A DNA stretch of 64,000 nt from JASLEW01 sp035544875 (GTDB lineage Bacteria > Acidobacteriota > Thermoanaerobaculia > Multivoradales > UBA5704), in NCBI GenBank assembly GCA_035544875.1, contig DASZZP010000081.1:1-64000 (forward strand). Reading direction: 5' to 3'. Position numbers and translations under genes: made by a program. How positions within the stretch are numbered: position 1 is the first letter of the stretch; each line of letters opens with the position of its first letter. A model generated the notes under the pieces. That model was not told the origin of the DNA. It worked only from the letters and a program-made list of their open reading frames with translations, and ran no database searches. Shown in pieces: positions 1-10,667 of the stretch.

Positions 1-61
1 TGCTGCTTGAACTGCCCTACCCCCCTCAGGAGTGGGAGGTTGGGGCGAGTCCGGCCCGCTC

Positions 62-167
62 AAAAGCATCTATCGGATCGCCCCCCGCAACCCCTCGATC
101 CCCTTCCCACCCCTCCGGGGGGGAAGGGGACGCCCCCTCCCTCTTGCTCCGGAGAGTTTCGTCTTAG
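62..167 (+). repeat. Dispersed GC-rich intergenic repeat, copy A (3' half)
   Basis: This intergenic stretch downstream of lexA matches two other full-core copies (14277-14486 and 15909-16047). It carries the shared core ATCGGATCGCCCCCCGC, then a stem CCCCTTCCC/GGGAAGGGG around a short loop, then CGCCCCCTCC and a GTTTCGTCTTAG end. It lacks the 5' half seen in the 14.3 kb copy. No gene is visible in 1-237. Bases 168-237 hold two short direct repeats (CGGAGCAGG and GTTCTCCGATG). Confidence 0.8.
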
Positions 168-237
168 CAATCGGAGCAGGCGGAGCAGGCGTACGCCCGC
201 GGTGTTCTCCGATGCTCCGTGTTCTCCGATGAGAATT

Positions 238-975
238 TCAGAATTTCCGCATCAGGCCGACGACCACTCCCTGGACGCGCACGTCGCGAGCGGGGACCAC
301 GATCGGCTTCATGTTGGGATTGGCGGGCTGCAGGCGAATCATCCCCGACGTCTGCACCGGCTGAGCTCCCGGGGAGAGGCGGGACCCATCCGCGGCGGCG
401 GGTGTGGCGGCCGGCTCGGGATAGAAACGCTTGAGAGTCGCCTCGTCGCCCACCAGCGCCACCACCATTTCGCCCGGTTCCGCGACGTCGCGCCGCAGCA
501 CCACGACGTAGTCGCCGTCGTGAATACCCTCCTCGATCATCGAGTCGCCGACCACCCGCAGGACATAGTGGTCGCCGCCGCGCGACGACAGCAAATGTCC
601 GGGCACGGCGACCCGCTCGTTGCCGCTCACCGCCTCGATCGGCTTGCCGGCGGCGATGCGGCCGAAGAAGGGCAGCTCATAGGGGTCGCCGGCCGTGCCG
701 CCCGAGTGGCTCGCCGGGTGCGGGCCCTCCGTCCATGGACCCTCGGCGGGGCCGCCCGGGATGGCGCGAATCAGCTCGATGCCCCGCTTCTGATTCCAGT
801 CACGCCGCAGGAAGCCCTTGTCCTGGAGGAGCTTGAGGTGCTTGTAGACGGTGCCGTAGGACGAGTACCCGAAGCGGTCGCAGATCTCGCGATGGGTGGG
901 CGCGATGCCGCGCTCGCGGCGGTACTCGTGCACGAACTCGAGGATCTCCTTCTGCCGCTCGGTCAGGTAGGCCAT
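238..975 (-). CDS. lexA: LexA-type SOS repressor, self-cleaving S24 family
   Basis: This 245-residue protein has the two-part LexA architecture. Residues 1-70 form a winged helix-turn-helix (MAYLTERQKEILEFV, then THREICDRFGYSS). The latent protease follows, with the Ala109-Gly110 cleavage site (IAAGKP), nucleophile Ser145 (GDSM) and Lys182 (ATLKRFY). It is longer than the usual ~200 residues because of Gly/Pro/Ala-rich inserts at about 73-97 and 188-210. An upstream in-frame ATG at 1023 exists, but the family start and the promoter at 982-1010 favour 975. By family knowledge it represses DNA-damage genes and autocleaves on RecA filaments. uvrB and uvrC lie elsewhere in the window. I found no confident operator at its own promoter. 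Confidence 0.95.
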   Translation of the reverse strand: MAYLTERQKEILEFVHEYRRERGIAPTHREICDRFGYSSYGTVYKHLKLLQDKGFLRRDWNQKRGIELIRAIPGGPAEGPWTEGPHPASHSGGTAGDPYELPFFGRIAAGKPIEAVSGNERVAVPGHLLSSRGGDHYVLRVVGDSMIEEGIHDGDYVVVLRRDVAEPGEMVVALVGDEATLKRFYPEPAATPAAADGSRLSPGAQPVQTSGMIRLQPANPNMKPIVVPARDVRVQGVVVGLMRKF

Positions 976-981
976 GACACT

Positions 982-1010
982 AGGATAGGCGGTAACCCAG
1001 CGTAATGCAA
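982..1010 (-). promoter_or_regulatory. Predicted sigma-70-type promoter of lexA, near-leaderless
   Basis: On the minus strand TTGCAT (1010-1005) is separated by 17 nt from TATCCT (987-982). Only six bases (AGTGTC) separate the -10 box from the lexA ATG at 975, and no Shine-Dalgarno is present. This implies a leaderless or nearly leaderless transcript, which is inference from spacing. Confidence 0.55.
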
Positions 1011-1059
1011 GAGGCCTACGCAAGGCGACAAATGGGTTAGCCGCGCCGCCGCGGCGCCG

Positions 1060-1620
1060 TCAGCGCGGCTGGTGGAAGAAGGCGCGGAGGAGGGTGAGCA
1101 TCTCGTCCAGGTTCTGGCGGCGGAAGTCGCGCCGGTAGCCCTCCTCGAAAACGGTGGCGGCCTGGCGCTGCTCTTCGGGCGAGAGGGAAGCGAAGGAACG
1201 TCCGGCGAGCAGATCGGAGAGGGCCCGCTCGGCGGCTGCGCCGCGCCCCGACCACCAGAGCTGGAGGCGGTCGTGGTGGTAGAAGGCATAGACCGGAATG
1301 CGCCGCTTGCCCTCGAGCCAGACAAACGCCGCCATCACATCCGGGTTGGCGTCGCGGGCGAAGATGCCGAGCTCCCAGCCGCCGAGCTCCTCCACCAGCC
1401 GCGCCCAGGTGGGCAGGGTGTGAAAGACGTCAGGGCACCAATCCTCGGCCACCACCAGGAGGCGCAGCGGCGGCAGGGTGCGGAGCCAGGCCAGGTCGTC
1501 GGGGCCGTAGCTGGGGTTGCGGAAGACCTCGTCGAAGACTTCGCGGTGGCGCTGGATCGACTCGAGATAGGCAGGATAGGAGAGGCGGCGGCTCCAGACG
1601 GCGTCGGGCAGCGGGTTCAT
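1060..1620 (-). CDS. Thioredoxin-fold family protein with single active-site Cys
   Basis: The 186-residue protein has a thioredoxin-like core: LRLLVVAEDWCPDVFHTLP at about residues 52-70, then a cis-Pro-type segment (RRIPVYAFY). The CxxC motif is reduced to WCPDVF, leaving only Cys62, so a classical disulfide oxidoreductase cycle is unlikely. This fits the thioredoxin family proteins with an EDWC(P/G)D motif whose role is poorly known. Start ATGs at 1620 and 1632 are equally possible; the longer frame to 1740 would overlap the upstream gene. It lies in a minus-strand run with the DUF3187 and M1-like genes. No signal peptide is seen, so it is probably cytoplasmic. Confidence 0.75.
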   Translation of the reverse strand: MNPLPDAVWSRRLSYPAYLESIQRHREVFDEVFRNPSYGPDDLAWLRTLPPLRLLVVAEDWCPDVFHTLPTWARLVEELGGWELGIFARDANPDVMAAFVWLEGKRRIPVYAFYHHDRLQLWWSGRGAAAERALSDLLAGRSFASLSPEEQRQAATVFEEGYRRDFRRQNLDEMLTLLRAFFHQPR

Positions 1621-2831
1621 GGGGTGGAGCATATAGCGCCGGAGGCCGCGCGACTTCGTGATCGGGCGGCCCGCCGCGCCGGCGCCATCAGAGCTAGCGG
1701 TTGCCGAACCGCCAGCCGAGGCCGATCTGGGCGCCGACATCGGGGGTGTTCTCGAGGTGGATGATGTTCTCGACGAGGACGAGGTGCCAGGTCAGCGGGC
1801 CGCGCCGGCTGCGCACGCCGGCGAGCAGCTCGTAGCGGTTCTGGGCCAGCGTGGCGACGGCGGAGTGGCGGAAGACGCTGGGGCTCATGTAGGCCTGCAC
1901 GACCACCGAGGTCTGGTGGGTGAGGCCGATCTCGTAGCCCGCCACATAGGCCGGCATGCTGTTGCGGTCGAGCCGCCGGTCGGGCAGCGGGCCGCCCAGA
2001 TGGACCTCGCTCCAGTCGAGGTAGAGGGCCTGGCGCCCCTGGCGCCCAAAAGTGCGATGCAACGCGAGCTGCAAGCCGAGGTCGCTGCCGCCGGTGGAGA
2101 GCCCTCCCCGCCGGCGCAGCGCGACTCTCGCTGCCAGCTCGACGATCAGGTCCCAGCGGCTGCCGGGCGGCAGCAGGCGGCACCGAATGCCGAGGATCGG
2201 GTCGCTCAGGCCGCTCGGCGGCGCTCCGAGCTGCACCACCTGCTCCCGGCCGACCCTGTACACCACCCGGAACTCGTTGCGCGCCACGAATTGGCGATCG
2301 CCATTGCCGAGTCCGAAGGCGTGGTGGAAACCCTCGATGGTCGAATCGAAGATGCCGCCGGTGAAGTAGTAGAGCGGCCAGACGAGGAAGAGGCTCCGCC
2401 GCTCGTCGAGCTTGTAGCGCAGGGTCGGCGCCAGCAGGCCGAGCTCGCCGTCGAGATAGGAGACGTCGCCGCGGATCGCGAGCACGGCCTGCGCGTCTTG
2501 CGCGGAGAAGGGTTTCCGGCCACCGCGGCGTTTCAGCTGATCGAGAACGCCGGGGCTCTTGACGAAGGTGTTGGCGTGGGTGAGGTCGACCTCGAGATTC
2601 CAGCCGTTGCCCAGCGCCGAGGAGCTCTGCGCCGGCACCATCTCCAGGCGCGTGAGATGGTAGGCCGTCAGGTCGCGCGCCGGCAGCGGCCCCGCCAGCT
2701 GATATTCCTGGGCGAGGCCGGGCAGCGCGGCGAGCGCTGTCGCCAGAGCGCAGAGAGCGCCCGCGAGGCGCGCCCGCGCCCTGGCCGGAGCGTGATCTCT
2801 GCCCCGCCGGTCGCCGGTGCCGGGAGGCGCG

Positions 2832-5459
<2,628 letters not shown>

Positions 5460-5564
5460 CTCCCCGGCTGATTGACCCTGCGGCCAGTTTAAGGCGCCGC
5501 ACCCGGCCGGTCAAGGAATCGGCCGGTGGGCGGCAAGCGACTGGTTCGCTCCTGGGCGGGTGGA

Positions 5565-6893
5565 TCAGGTGAGGAGGCGCAAGGCCTCGGCCAGGCGCGG
5601 CAGGGCGGCCTCGATGTCGGCCTCGCCGACCGCGCCGACGCTCAGCCGGAACCATCCGTCCTCGTCCATCGAACCGAAGGCCTGGAAGGGGATGATGCCG
5701 ATGCCTGCCGCCGCGAGGACGAAGCGGCGCACCTCCTCGTTGGTGGCGAGCACGATGCCCTGCGGGGTCCGCCGGCCGAAGGGATGGATGCGGGCGGTGA
5801 GATAGATCGCGCCCATCGGCGCAATGCTGTCGACCGGCAGGCCACGCCCTTTCAGCTCCTGGAATCCGGCGTGCAGCAGATCCAGCCGGCGCTCGATGCG
5901 GCGGGTGAAGGTGGCCAGGAACTCGCGCGTCGCGGGGGCATCGTCGAGCAGCTCGACGGTCGCCACCTGCTCGGCGCGCGGCGCCCAGGCGCCGACGTGT
6001 CCGAGCACGGCTGACATGCGTGCCATGATGTCGGTCGGCCCGACCGCCCAGCCGACGCGCAGCCCGGTCGCGGCAAATGACTTGCTGATGCCGTCGACCA
6101 GGATCGTATAGCGGGCCATCTCCGGCAGCAGTCCCGGCGGGGTCACGTGGACGGTGCCGCCGAAGCAGAGCATCCAGTAGATCTGGTCGTACATCAGGTA
6201 GAGGGGGCGGGCGCCGCTGCGGGCGCGCGACTCGTTCTCTTCGAGAATCGCGGCGCAGATCGAGGCCAGCGCTTCGGCTTCGATGGCGGTGCCGGCGGGG
6301 TTGAGCGGCGAGTTGAGGCACAGCAGGCGCGCTCCCGGCAGCGCCTCGCGCAGCGCCGCCCAGGTGGGCATGAAGCGCTGCTCCGGACGGCACACCACCG
6401 GCACCGAAATCGCGCCGACGAGGTGGCTGTAGTGGTTGTTGTTCCAGCTCGGGACCGGGAAGACCACGCGGTCGCCGGGGTCGCAGACCGTGCGGTAGGT
6501 GCAGTAGATGGCGGGGCGGGCGCCGCCCGCCACCAGCACCGATTCGAGCGGGTAGTCGAGGCCCAGCTCGCGGGCGTAGAGGCGGCGCACCGCCTGGCGC
6601 AGCGCCAGCATTCCGGTGGCCGGAGGATAGTTGGTCTCGCGCCTCTCGAGCGCCGCCGAAACACCGTCGCGCAGCCGGTCGGGAATGGGGAAATGGCGCG
6701 GGCTGAAGTCGCCGACGGTCAGATCGCAGATCTGCTTGCCCGCGGCTCCCAGGGCGCGGATCTCGGAGGCGATCTTGAGAATCTCCGAGCCGACCAGCGC
6801 GGCGGCGCTCGCCGAGACGCGGGCCTGGGGACAGGGACCTGGATCGCGGGCCAGGTCGGCGAGCTCGACACTGCTGCGCACGGCGTCGGACAT
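5565..6893 (-). CDS. PLP-dependent aminotransferase, class I/II fold
   Basis: The 442-residue protein is a fold-type I aminotransferase. The PLP-binding Lys271 lies in DGISKSFAATGLRVGW, the Asp/Tyr pair in LMYDQIYW (236/239), and NSPLNPAG (about 194-201) corresponds to the conserved NPxNPTG. An N-terminal SEILKIASEIRAL helix and DLTVGDF motif are typical of the aspartate-aminotransferase-like group. The substrate cannot be deduced. Start MSDAVRS at 6893 is preferred over an ATG six codons upstream. It is divergent from the pilT-like gene with a ~100-bp shared promoter region. Confidence 0.88.
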   Translation of the reverse strand: MSDAVRSSVELADLARDPGPCPQARVSASAAALVGSEILKIASEIRALGAAGKQICDLTVGDFSPRHFPIPDRLRDGVSAALERRETNYPPATGMLALRQAVRRLYARELGLDYPLESVLVAGGARPAIYCTYRTVCDPGDRVVFPVPSWNNNHYSHLVGAISVPVVCRPEQRFMPTWAALREALPGARLLCLNSPLNPAGTAIEAEALASICAAILEENESRARSGARPLYLMYDQIYWMLCFGGTVHVTPPGLLPEMARYTILVDGISKSFAATGLRVGWAVGPTDIMARMSAVLGHVGAWAPRAEQVATVELLDDAPATREFLATFTRRIERRLDLLHAGFQELKGRGLPVDSIAPMGAIYLTARIHPFGRRTPQGIVLATNEEVRRFVLAAAGIGIIPFQAFGSMDEDGWFRLSVGAVGEADIEAALPRLAEALRLLT

Positions 6894-6965
6894 GTGCGAA
6901 CTATGCCACAATCCGCTCGCCCGAGCCCAGCCGGGCGCCGCCGAGATCGCGGGCCCGCTTGCGTG

Positions 6966-6971
6966 TAGAAT
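6966..6971 (+). promoter_or_regulatory. TAGAAT -10 box of the pilT-like gene
   Basis: TAGAAT lies 20 bases before the pilT ATG. No convincing -35 box or Shine-Dalgarno follows, implying a leader of about 14 nt. The same hexamer occurs before several other genes in the window. Confidence 0.4.
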
Positions 6972-6991
6972 AAACCGCTGCTCTCGGCGCC

Positions 6992-8398
6992 ATGGAACTC
7001 GACCGCCTCCTCAAGCTGATGACGGACAAGGGGGCTTCGGACCTGCATCTGAAGCCGACCCGGCCGCCGTTGCTGCGCATCAACGGCAAGCTGATCCCGA
7101 TCGACCTGCAGCCGGTCGACCCGGAGGAGCTGACCGTGATGCTGACCGGCATCCTGAGCACGCCGCAGAAGGCCAAGCTCGAGGACCGGCTGTCGGTCGA
7201 CATCGGCTACGGCGTCAAGGGTCTCGCCCGCTTCCGCGGCAACATCTACGTGCAGCGCGGCAGCCTGGCTGCCTGCTTCCGGCGCATCCCGTACCAGATC
7301 AAGAGCCTCGAAGAGCTCGAGCTGCCGTCGGTGATCGACGAGTTCTGCGATCTGCCGATGGGGCTGGTGCTGATCACCGGGCCGACCGGCAGCGGCAAGT
7401 CGACCACGCTGGCGGCGATGGTGCGGCGGATCTCGATCAGCCGCCCCGTGCACATCATCACTATCGAGGACCCGATGGAGTTCCTGTTCACCGACGACGT
7501 GGCCTCGGTATCGCAGCGCGAGGTCGGCACCGACACGATGACCTTTTCCGAAGCGCTGCGCAACGCCATGCGCCAGGACCCGGACGTCATCATGGTGGGC
7601 GAGATGCGCGACCGCGAGACGGTGTCGACCGTGATGACCGCGGCCGAGACCGGGCACCTGGTGTTCTCGACCCTCCACACCAACAGCGCGCCGCAGACCG
7701 TCGACCGCATCCTCGATACTTTCCCTGCCGACCAGCAGGGACAGATCAAGACCCAGCTCGCCCAGGTGCTCAAGGCGGTGGTGTCGATGAAGCTGGTGGC
7801 GCGCCAGGACGGCTCGGGCCTGGTCGCGGTGCTCGAGATCATGCGCGTCTCGCCCAAGATCGCCAAGTTCATCGAGCAGGGCGAGACCACTCAGCTGCAC
7901 GAGGAGATGGAGTCCTCGGTCACCTATTATCGGATGCAGTCGATCAACCAGTGCCTGCTGGCGCTGCTGGTCCATGGGACCATCTCCTACGCCGAAGCGA
8001 TGCGCCAGTCGTCTGACCCCGAGGACCTGTCGCTCAAGCTGCGCAAGATGTTCCCCAACATCGAGGAACGAGGAGGCGTCATGAGCCCCGTCACGTCTGA
8101 CTTCTCGGAGATCGTCGAGCTGCAGCAGTTCAAGCGGCTGTACGAGGAGCAGGAGGAGAAGACCAAGCTGCGCCTGGCCGAGAAGGACGACCAGATTGTC
8201 CACTTGCAAGGCGTCATCGGGTCGCGCGACGAGCAGATCGAGGAGGGCCAGGCCAAGCTGCAGGAGATGGCGCAGGACCGGGAGCGGCTGCGCGGCGACT
8301 ACAACCGGCTGCGCCAGGAGGCGCAGGAGAAGATCGACAAGCTGATGGAGCGCATCAAGGAGCTCAATCAGCGGCTGATCGGGACGCCAACGCGGTAG
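6992..8398 (+). CDS. pilT: PilT-like retraction ATPase with C-terminal coiled coil
   Basis: The 468-residue protein has the full PilT core: N-terminal PAS-like domain (ASDLHLKPTRPPLLRINGK), Walker A GPTGSGKST (130-138), Asp box TIEDPMEF, Walker B QDPDVIMVGEMRD (~196-208) and His box TGHLVFSTLHTN (220-231). PilT hexamers power retraction of type IV pili at the inner membrane. Family members are usually ~340-380 residues; here residues ~365-468 add a charged, heptad-rich coiled coil (EEQEEKTKLRLAEKDD onward). A strong AGGAGG at 8071-8076 sits four bases before in-frame Met364 (8081), so the tail may also be made separately. No other pilus gene is nearby. Confidence 0.92.
   Translation: MELDRLLKLMTDKGASDLHLKPTRPPLLRINGKLIPIDLQPVDPEELTVMLTGILSTPQKAKLEDRLSVDIGYGVKGLARFRGNIYVQRGSLAACFRRIPYQIKSLEELELPSVIDEFCDLPMGLVLITGPTGSGKSTTLAAMVRRISISRPVHIITIEDPMEFLFTDDVASVSQREVGTDTMTFSEALRNAMRQDPDVIMVGEMRDRETVSTVMTAAETGHLVFSTLHTNSAPQTVDRILDTFPADQQGQIKTQLAQVLKAVVSMKLVARQDGSGLVAVLEIMRVSPKIAKFIEQGETTQLHEEMESSVTYYRMQSINQCLLALLVHGTISYAEAMRQSSDPEDLSLKLRKMFPNIEERGGVMSPVTSDFSEIVELQQFKRLYEEQEEKTKLRLAEKDDQIVHLQGVIGSRDEQIEEGQAKLQEMAQDRERLRGDYNRLRQEAQEKIDKLMERIKELNQRLIGTPTR
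8071..8083 (+). promoter_or_regulatory. Internal Shine-Dalgarno and in-frame ATG within pilT
   Basis: AGGAGG at 8071-8076, four bases, then ATG at 8081, in frame with pilT. It falls exactly at the junction between the ATPase and the coiled-coil extension. Initiation here would give a 105-residue coiled-coil protein. Confidence 0.5.
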
Positions 8399-8443
8399 CT
8401 CCACGCCTCTCCGCCGCGGTGGGGGCGGCTGTGGTTGGCGAGG

Positions 8444-8515
8444 GGGGCACGGAGGCCGCTGCCCCCTGCTGTGTGGTGAAGCGAACACAGTAGGGGGCAG
8501 CGGCCTCCGTGCCCC
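8444..8515 (+). terminator. 31-bp inverted repeat downstream of pilT
   Basis: Arms 8444-8474 and 8485-8515 pair along 31 positions with a single G-T wobble around a 10-base loop (GGTGAAGCGA). There is no following T-run, so classic intrinsic termination is not certain. It could stabilise the transcript 3' end or be a mobile palindromic element. Confidence 0.6.
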
Positions 8516-8523
8516 TGGTGCCA

Positions 8524-8660
8524 GCGTCGAGCCCGCCTGAAATCAGCGGCTCCCTTGATCACTTTCTGATGTTTCATTGATGTGGCGGCAGTGACGGCGT
8601 CGAGCCGGCCTGAATCGCGCCTCCCTTGATCGCTTTCTGGTGTTTCATTGAGGTGGCGGC
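8524..8660 (+). repeat. Two-copy direct repeat of about 65 bp
   Basis: Copies at 8524-8589 and 8597-8660 share GCGTCGAGCC, TCCCTTGATC, CTTTCTG and TGTTTCATTGA followed by GTGGCGGC, with a few substitutions and small indels. No coding sense is seen. The gene-free stretch 8399-8856 otherwise holds only the upstream hairpin and the downstream promoter box. Confidence 0.75.
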
Positions 8661-8842
8661 TGCGCGAGCGCGGCCGGGCAGAGACCTGCGTGCGTGGTGC
8701 TGGTTGAGCTCGGGGTTGCTCCCGTTGTAGCAGCCGCGGATGCGGGCCTGGGCAGCTGCTCTTTTCTTGCCCGGAGGAGACCTCGACCCGTCGCGGGCGG
8801 TGCGCTGCTCCGGCGGTGGCGGCGTGCAGGTGTGGAAAACCC

Positions 8843-8848
8843 TAGAAT
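8843..8848 (+). promoter_or_regulatory. TAGAAT -10 box eight bases before the CCA-transferase ATG
   Basis: TAGAAT at 8843-8848 is followed after eight bases by the ATG at 8857. Transcription would start at or next to the start codon, implying a leaderless mRNA. The -35 region is weak. Confidence 0.4.
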
Positions 8849-8856
8849 CCGAGGAT

Positions 8857-10281
8857 ATGGAGCGGGGCGAGATCGAGGCGGCATTTGCGGCTTTGCTCGC
8901 GGAGCGGGAGGTGGGGGTGTTGCTCGAGGCTTGCGGGGCGACCGAGTGCCACCTGGTGGGCGGGGTGCTGCGCGATCGGGCGCTCGGGCTTCCCACGCGC
9001 GACCTCGATGCGGTGGTGGCGGGGCGGGGGAGGGAGATCGCCGAGCTGCTGGCGGCCCGCCTGCCGGCGCGGCTGGTGGCGCTCGGCGGCAAGGACTTCG
9101 CCGCCTACCGGCTGGTGAGCGAGGGTCTGGTGGTCGATCTCTGGGACCGCGCCGGGATGGCGCTCCACGCCGACCTGGCGCGCCGGGACTTCACGGTCAA
9201 CTCCTTCGCCCTCGAGCCGCGCGGCGGGGTGGTCAGCGACCCCTTCGGCGGGCTCGCCGACCTGGCCCGCCGGCGCCTGCGCGCGACCACTGCGCACAGC
9301 TTCTCCGGCGATCCGCTGCGCGTCCTGCGGCTTGCCCGGCTGCTCGCCAAGCTGCCTGGCTTCACGGCTGATCCGGAGACCGTCGAGCTGGCGCGGCAGG
9401 CGGCCCCGCGGCTGCCCGAGGTGGCGGCCGAACGGGTGCGGGACGAGCTCTGGCAGCTGCTGAGTGCGGCGTGGGCCGACCAGGGCCTCCTGGCACTGGC
9501 TGCCGTAGGCCTCTATCCCGGCCTGTGGACCGGCCGTCCCGGCGAGCCCTGCGGCGCGGAGGATGCGGCAGGTCCCGCGGCTGCGGCGGCCGCAGCCGCC
9601 GCCGAGTTGGCCGCCCTCGACGAACGGGCGGCAGATCTACGCCGGCTGATCGGGGGAGCGGCGTGCGCGGCCGCGGATGCGACCCTGGATCTCCCCGCCG
9701 CCCGCCTCGCCTTGGCCACCGCGAACCTGCCGCCTGGCTGCGGCAGCCCGGTTGCGGCTGCGACGCGCCTGCTCGAGGCCGGATACGTGACAGAAAGGGC
9801 CGTGGTGGAAGTCGTGGCGCTGCTCGGCGAGCTGGCTCTCCCGCCGGCTCGTCCGGACACCAAGCTCGACGAGCCGGCGCTACCGCCCGCCCTCCCGCCC
9901 TATCCAGAGACCGAGCTCCAGCAGCGCCGATTCCTCTTCCGGCTGGGCCGCCGCTGGACGACCGTGGCCTGCCTGCTTGGCGCCCGCGCGGCAACTCTCG
10001 ACGCCGACCCCGCCGCGGCCGGCGGCGGCGTCGCCCTGGCGCGCTGGCGCCCGGCCGTGGCCGCCCTCGGCGCGCTGCTGCGCCGCGAGGGTGCCGCCCT
10101 CTTTGCGCCCCCTCGCCTGCTCACCGGCACCGAGCTGCAGGAGCTCCTCGGCCTCCCTCCCGGTCCGCCAATCGGCCGCGCGCTCGCCGCCCTGACCGCC
10201 GCCCAGGTCGACGGCCGGGTGCACACCCGCGAGGACGCACTGCGCGAGATCCGCCGCTGGCAGGCGATGGGCGGGCACTGA
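8857..10281 (+). CDS. CCA tRNA nucleotidyltransferase / poly(A) polymerase family
   Basis: This 474-residue protein has the class II nucleotidyltransferase head: HLVGGVLRDRALGLPTRDLD (~30-49) gives the GGxxRD nucleotide-binding motif and the metal-binding DxD. It is followed by RRDFTVNSFAL, DPFGGLADL and GDPLRVLRLARLLAK, all conserved in CCA-adding enzymes and poly(A) polymerases. The C-terminal half is Ala/Pro-rich and poorly conserved, without an obvious HD domain, so tRNA CCA addition is the likely but unproven role. The start was chosen at ATG 8857 because the motif spacing fits and the upstream extension to 8740 is low complexity. Confidence 0.85.
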   Translation: MERGEIEAAFAALLAEREVGVLLEACGATECHLVGGVLRDRALGLPTRDLDAVVAGRGREIAELLAARLPARLVALGGKDFAAYRLVSEGLVVDLWDRAGMALHADLARRDFTVNSFALEPRGGVVSDPFGGLADLARRRLRATTAHSFSGDPLRVLRLARLLAKLPGFTADPETVELARQAAPRLPEVAAERVRDELWQLLSAAWADQGLLALAAVGLYPGLWTGRPGEPCGAEDAAGPAAAAAAAAAELAALDERAADLRRLIGGAACAAADATLDLPAARLALATANLPPGCGSPVAAATRLLEAGYVTERAVVEVVALLGELALPPARPDTKLDEPALPPALPPYPETELQQRRFLFRLGRRWTTVACLLGARAATLDADPAAAGGGVALARWRPAVAALGALLRREGAALFAPPRLLTGTELQELLGLPPGPPIGRALAALTAAQVDGRVHTREDALREIRRWQAMGGH

Positions 10282-10371
10282 GCCCAGGCGACGCCTGAGT
10301 CGCGGTGCCGCTGGCCTGGCGTCGATTGGGGCGGCCTTTGGCGCCCTATGCTAAACTTTCACTTCAAGATC

Positions 10372-10659
10372 ATGGCTCTAACCCTCGACGAGGTAAAGAA
10401 AATCGCTGCTCTCGCCCGGCTCCGGTTCGCGCCGGATGAGGAGCTGAGGCTCACAGCCCAGCTGGCTGCGATCGTCGGCTACATCGACCAGCTGCAGCGG
10501 ATCGATAGGGCCGGCGGCGACGCCGCGGCCGGCAGCCCAGGTAAGGAGGGCGCCGATCGGCCGCGCGACTGCCTGCCACGCGACCGTTTCCTCGCCAATG
10601 CCCCGGCGACTCTCGACGGTTTCCTGCTGGTGCCAGAAGTCAAGGGACCGGAGCTCTGA
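10372..10659 (+). CDS. gatC: Asp-tRNA(Asn)/Glu-tRNA(Gln) amidotransferase subunit C
   Basis: The 95-residue protein starts MALTLDEVKKIAALARLRF, the conserved GatC helix, and ends LVPEVKGPEL, matching the family C-terminus. GatC wraps around GatA in the GatCAB complex that converts Glu-tRNA(Gln) or Asp-tRNA(Asn). The central segment (about 50-65) has a Gly/Ala-rich insertion. It is separated from gatA by 8 bp, hence co-translated. gatB is not next to it. Confidence 0.93.
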   Translation: MALTLDEVKKIAALARLRFAPDEELRLTAQLAAIVGYIDQLQRIDRAGGDAAAGSPGKEGADRPRDCLPRDRFLANAPATLDGFLLVPEVKGPEL

Positions 10660-10667
10660 GGCCGTTC

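Noticed and set aside
1..237. A 332-codon plus-strand frame starting at position 7
   Set aside because: It crosses the dispersed repeat and runs antisense to lexA; nothing protein-like.
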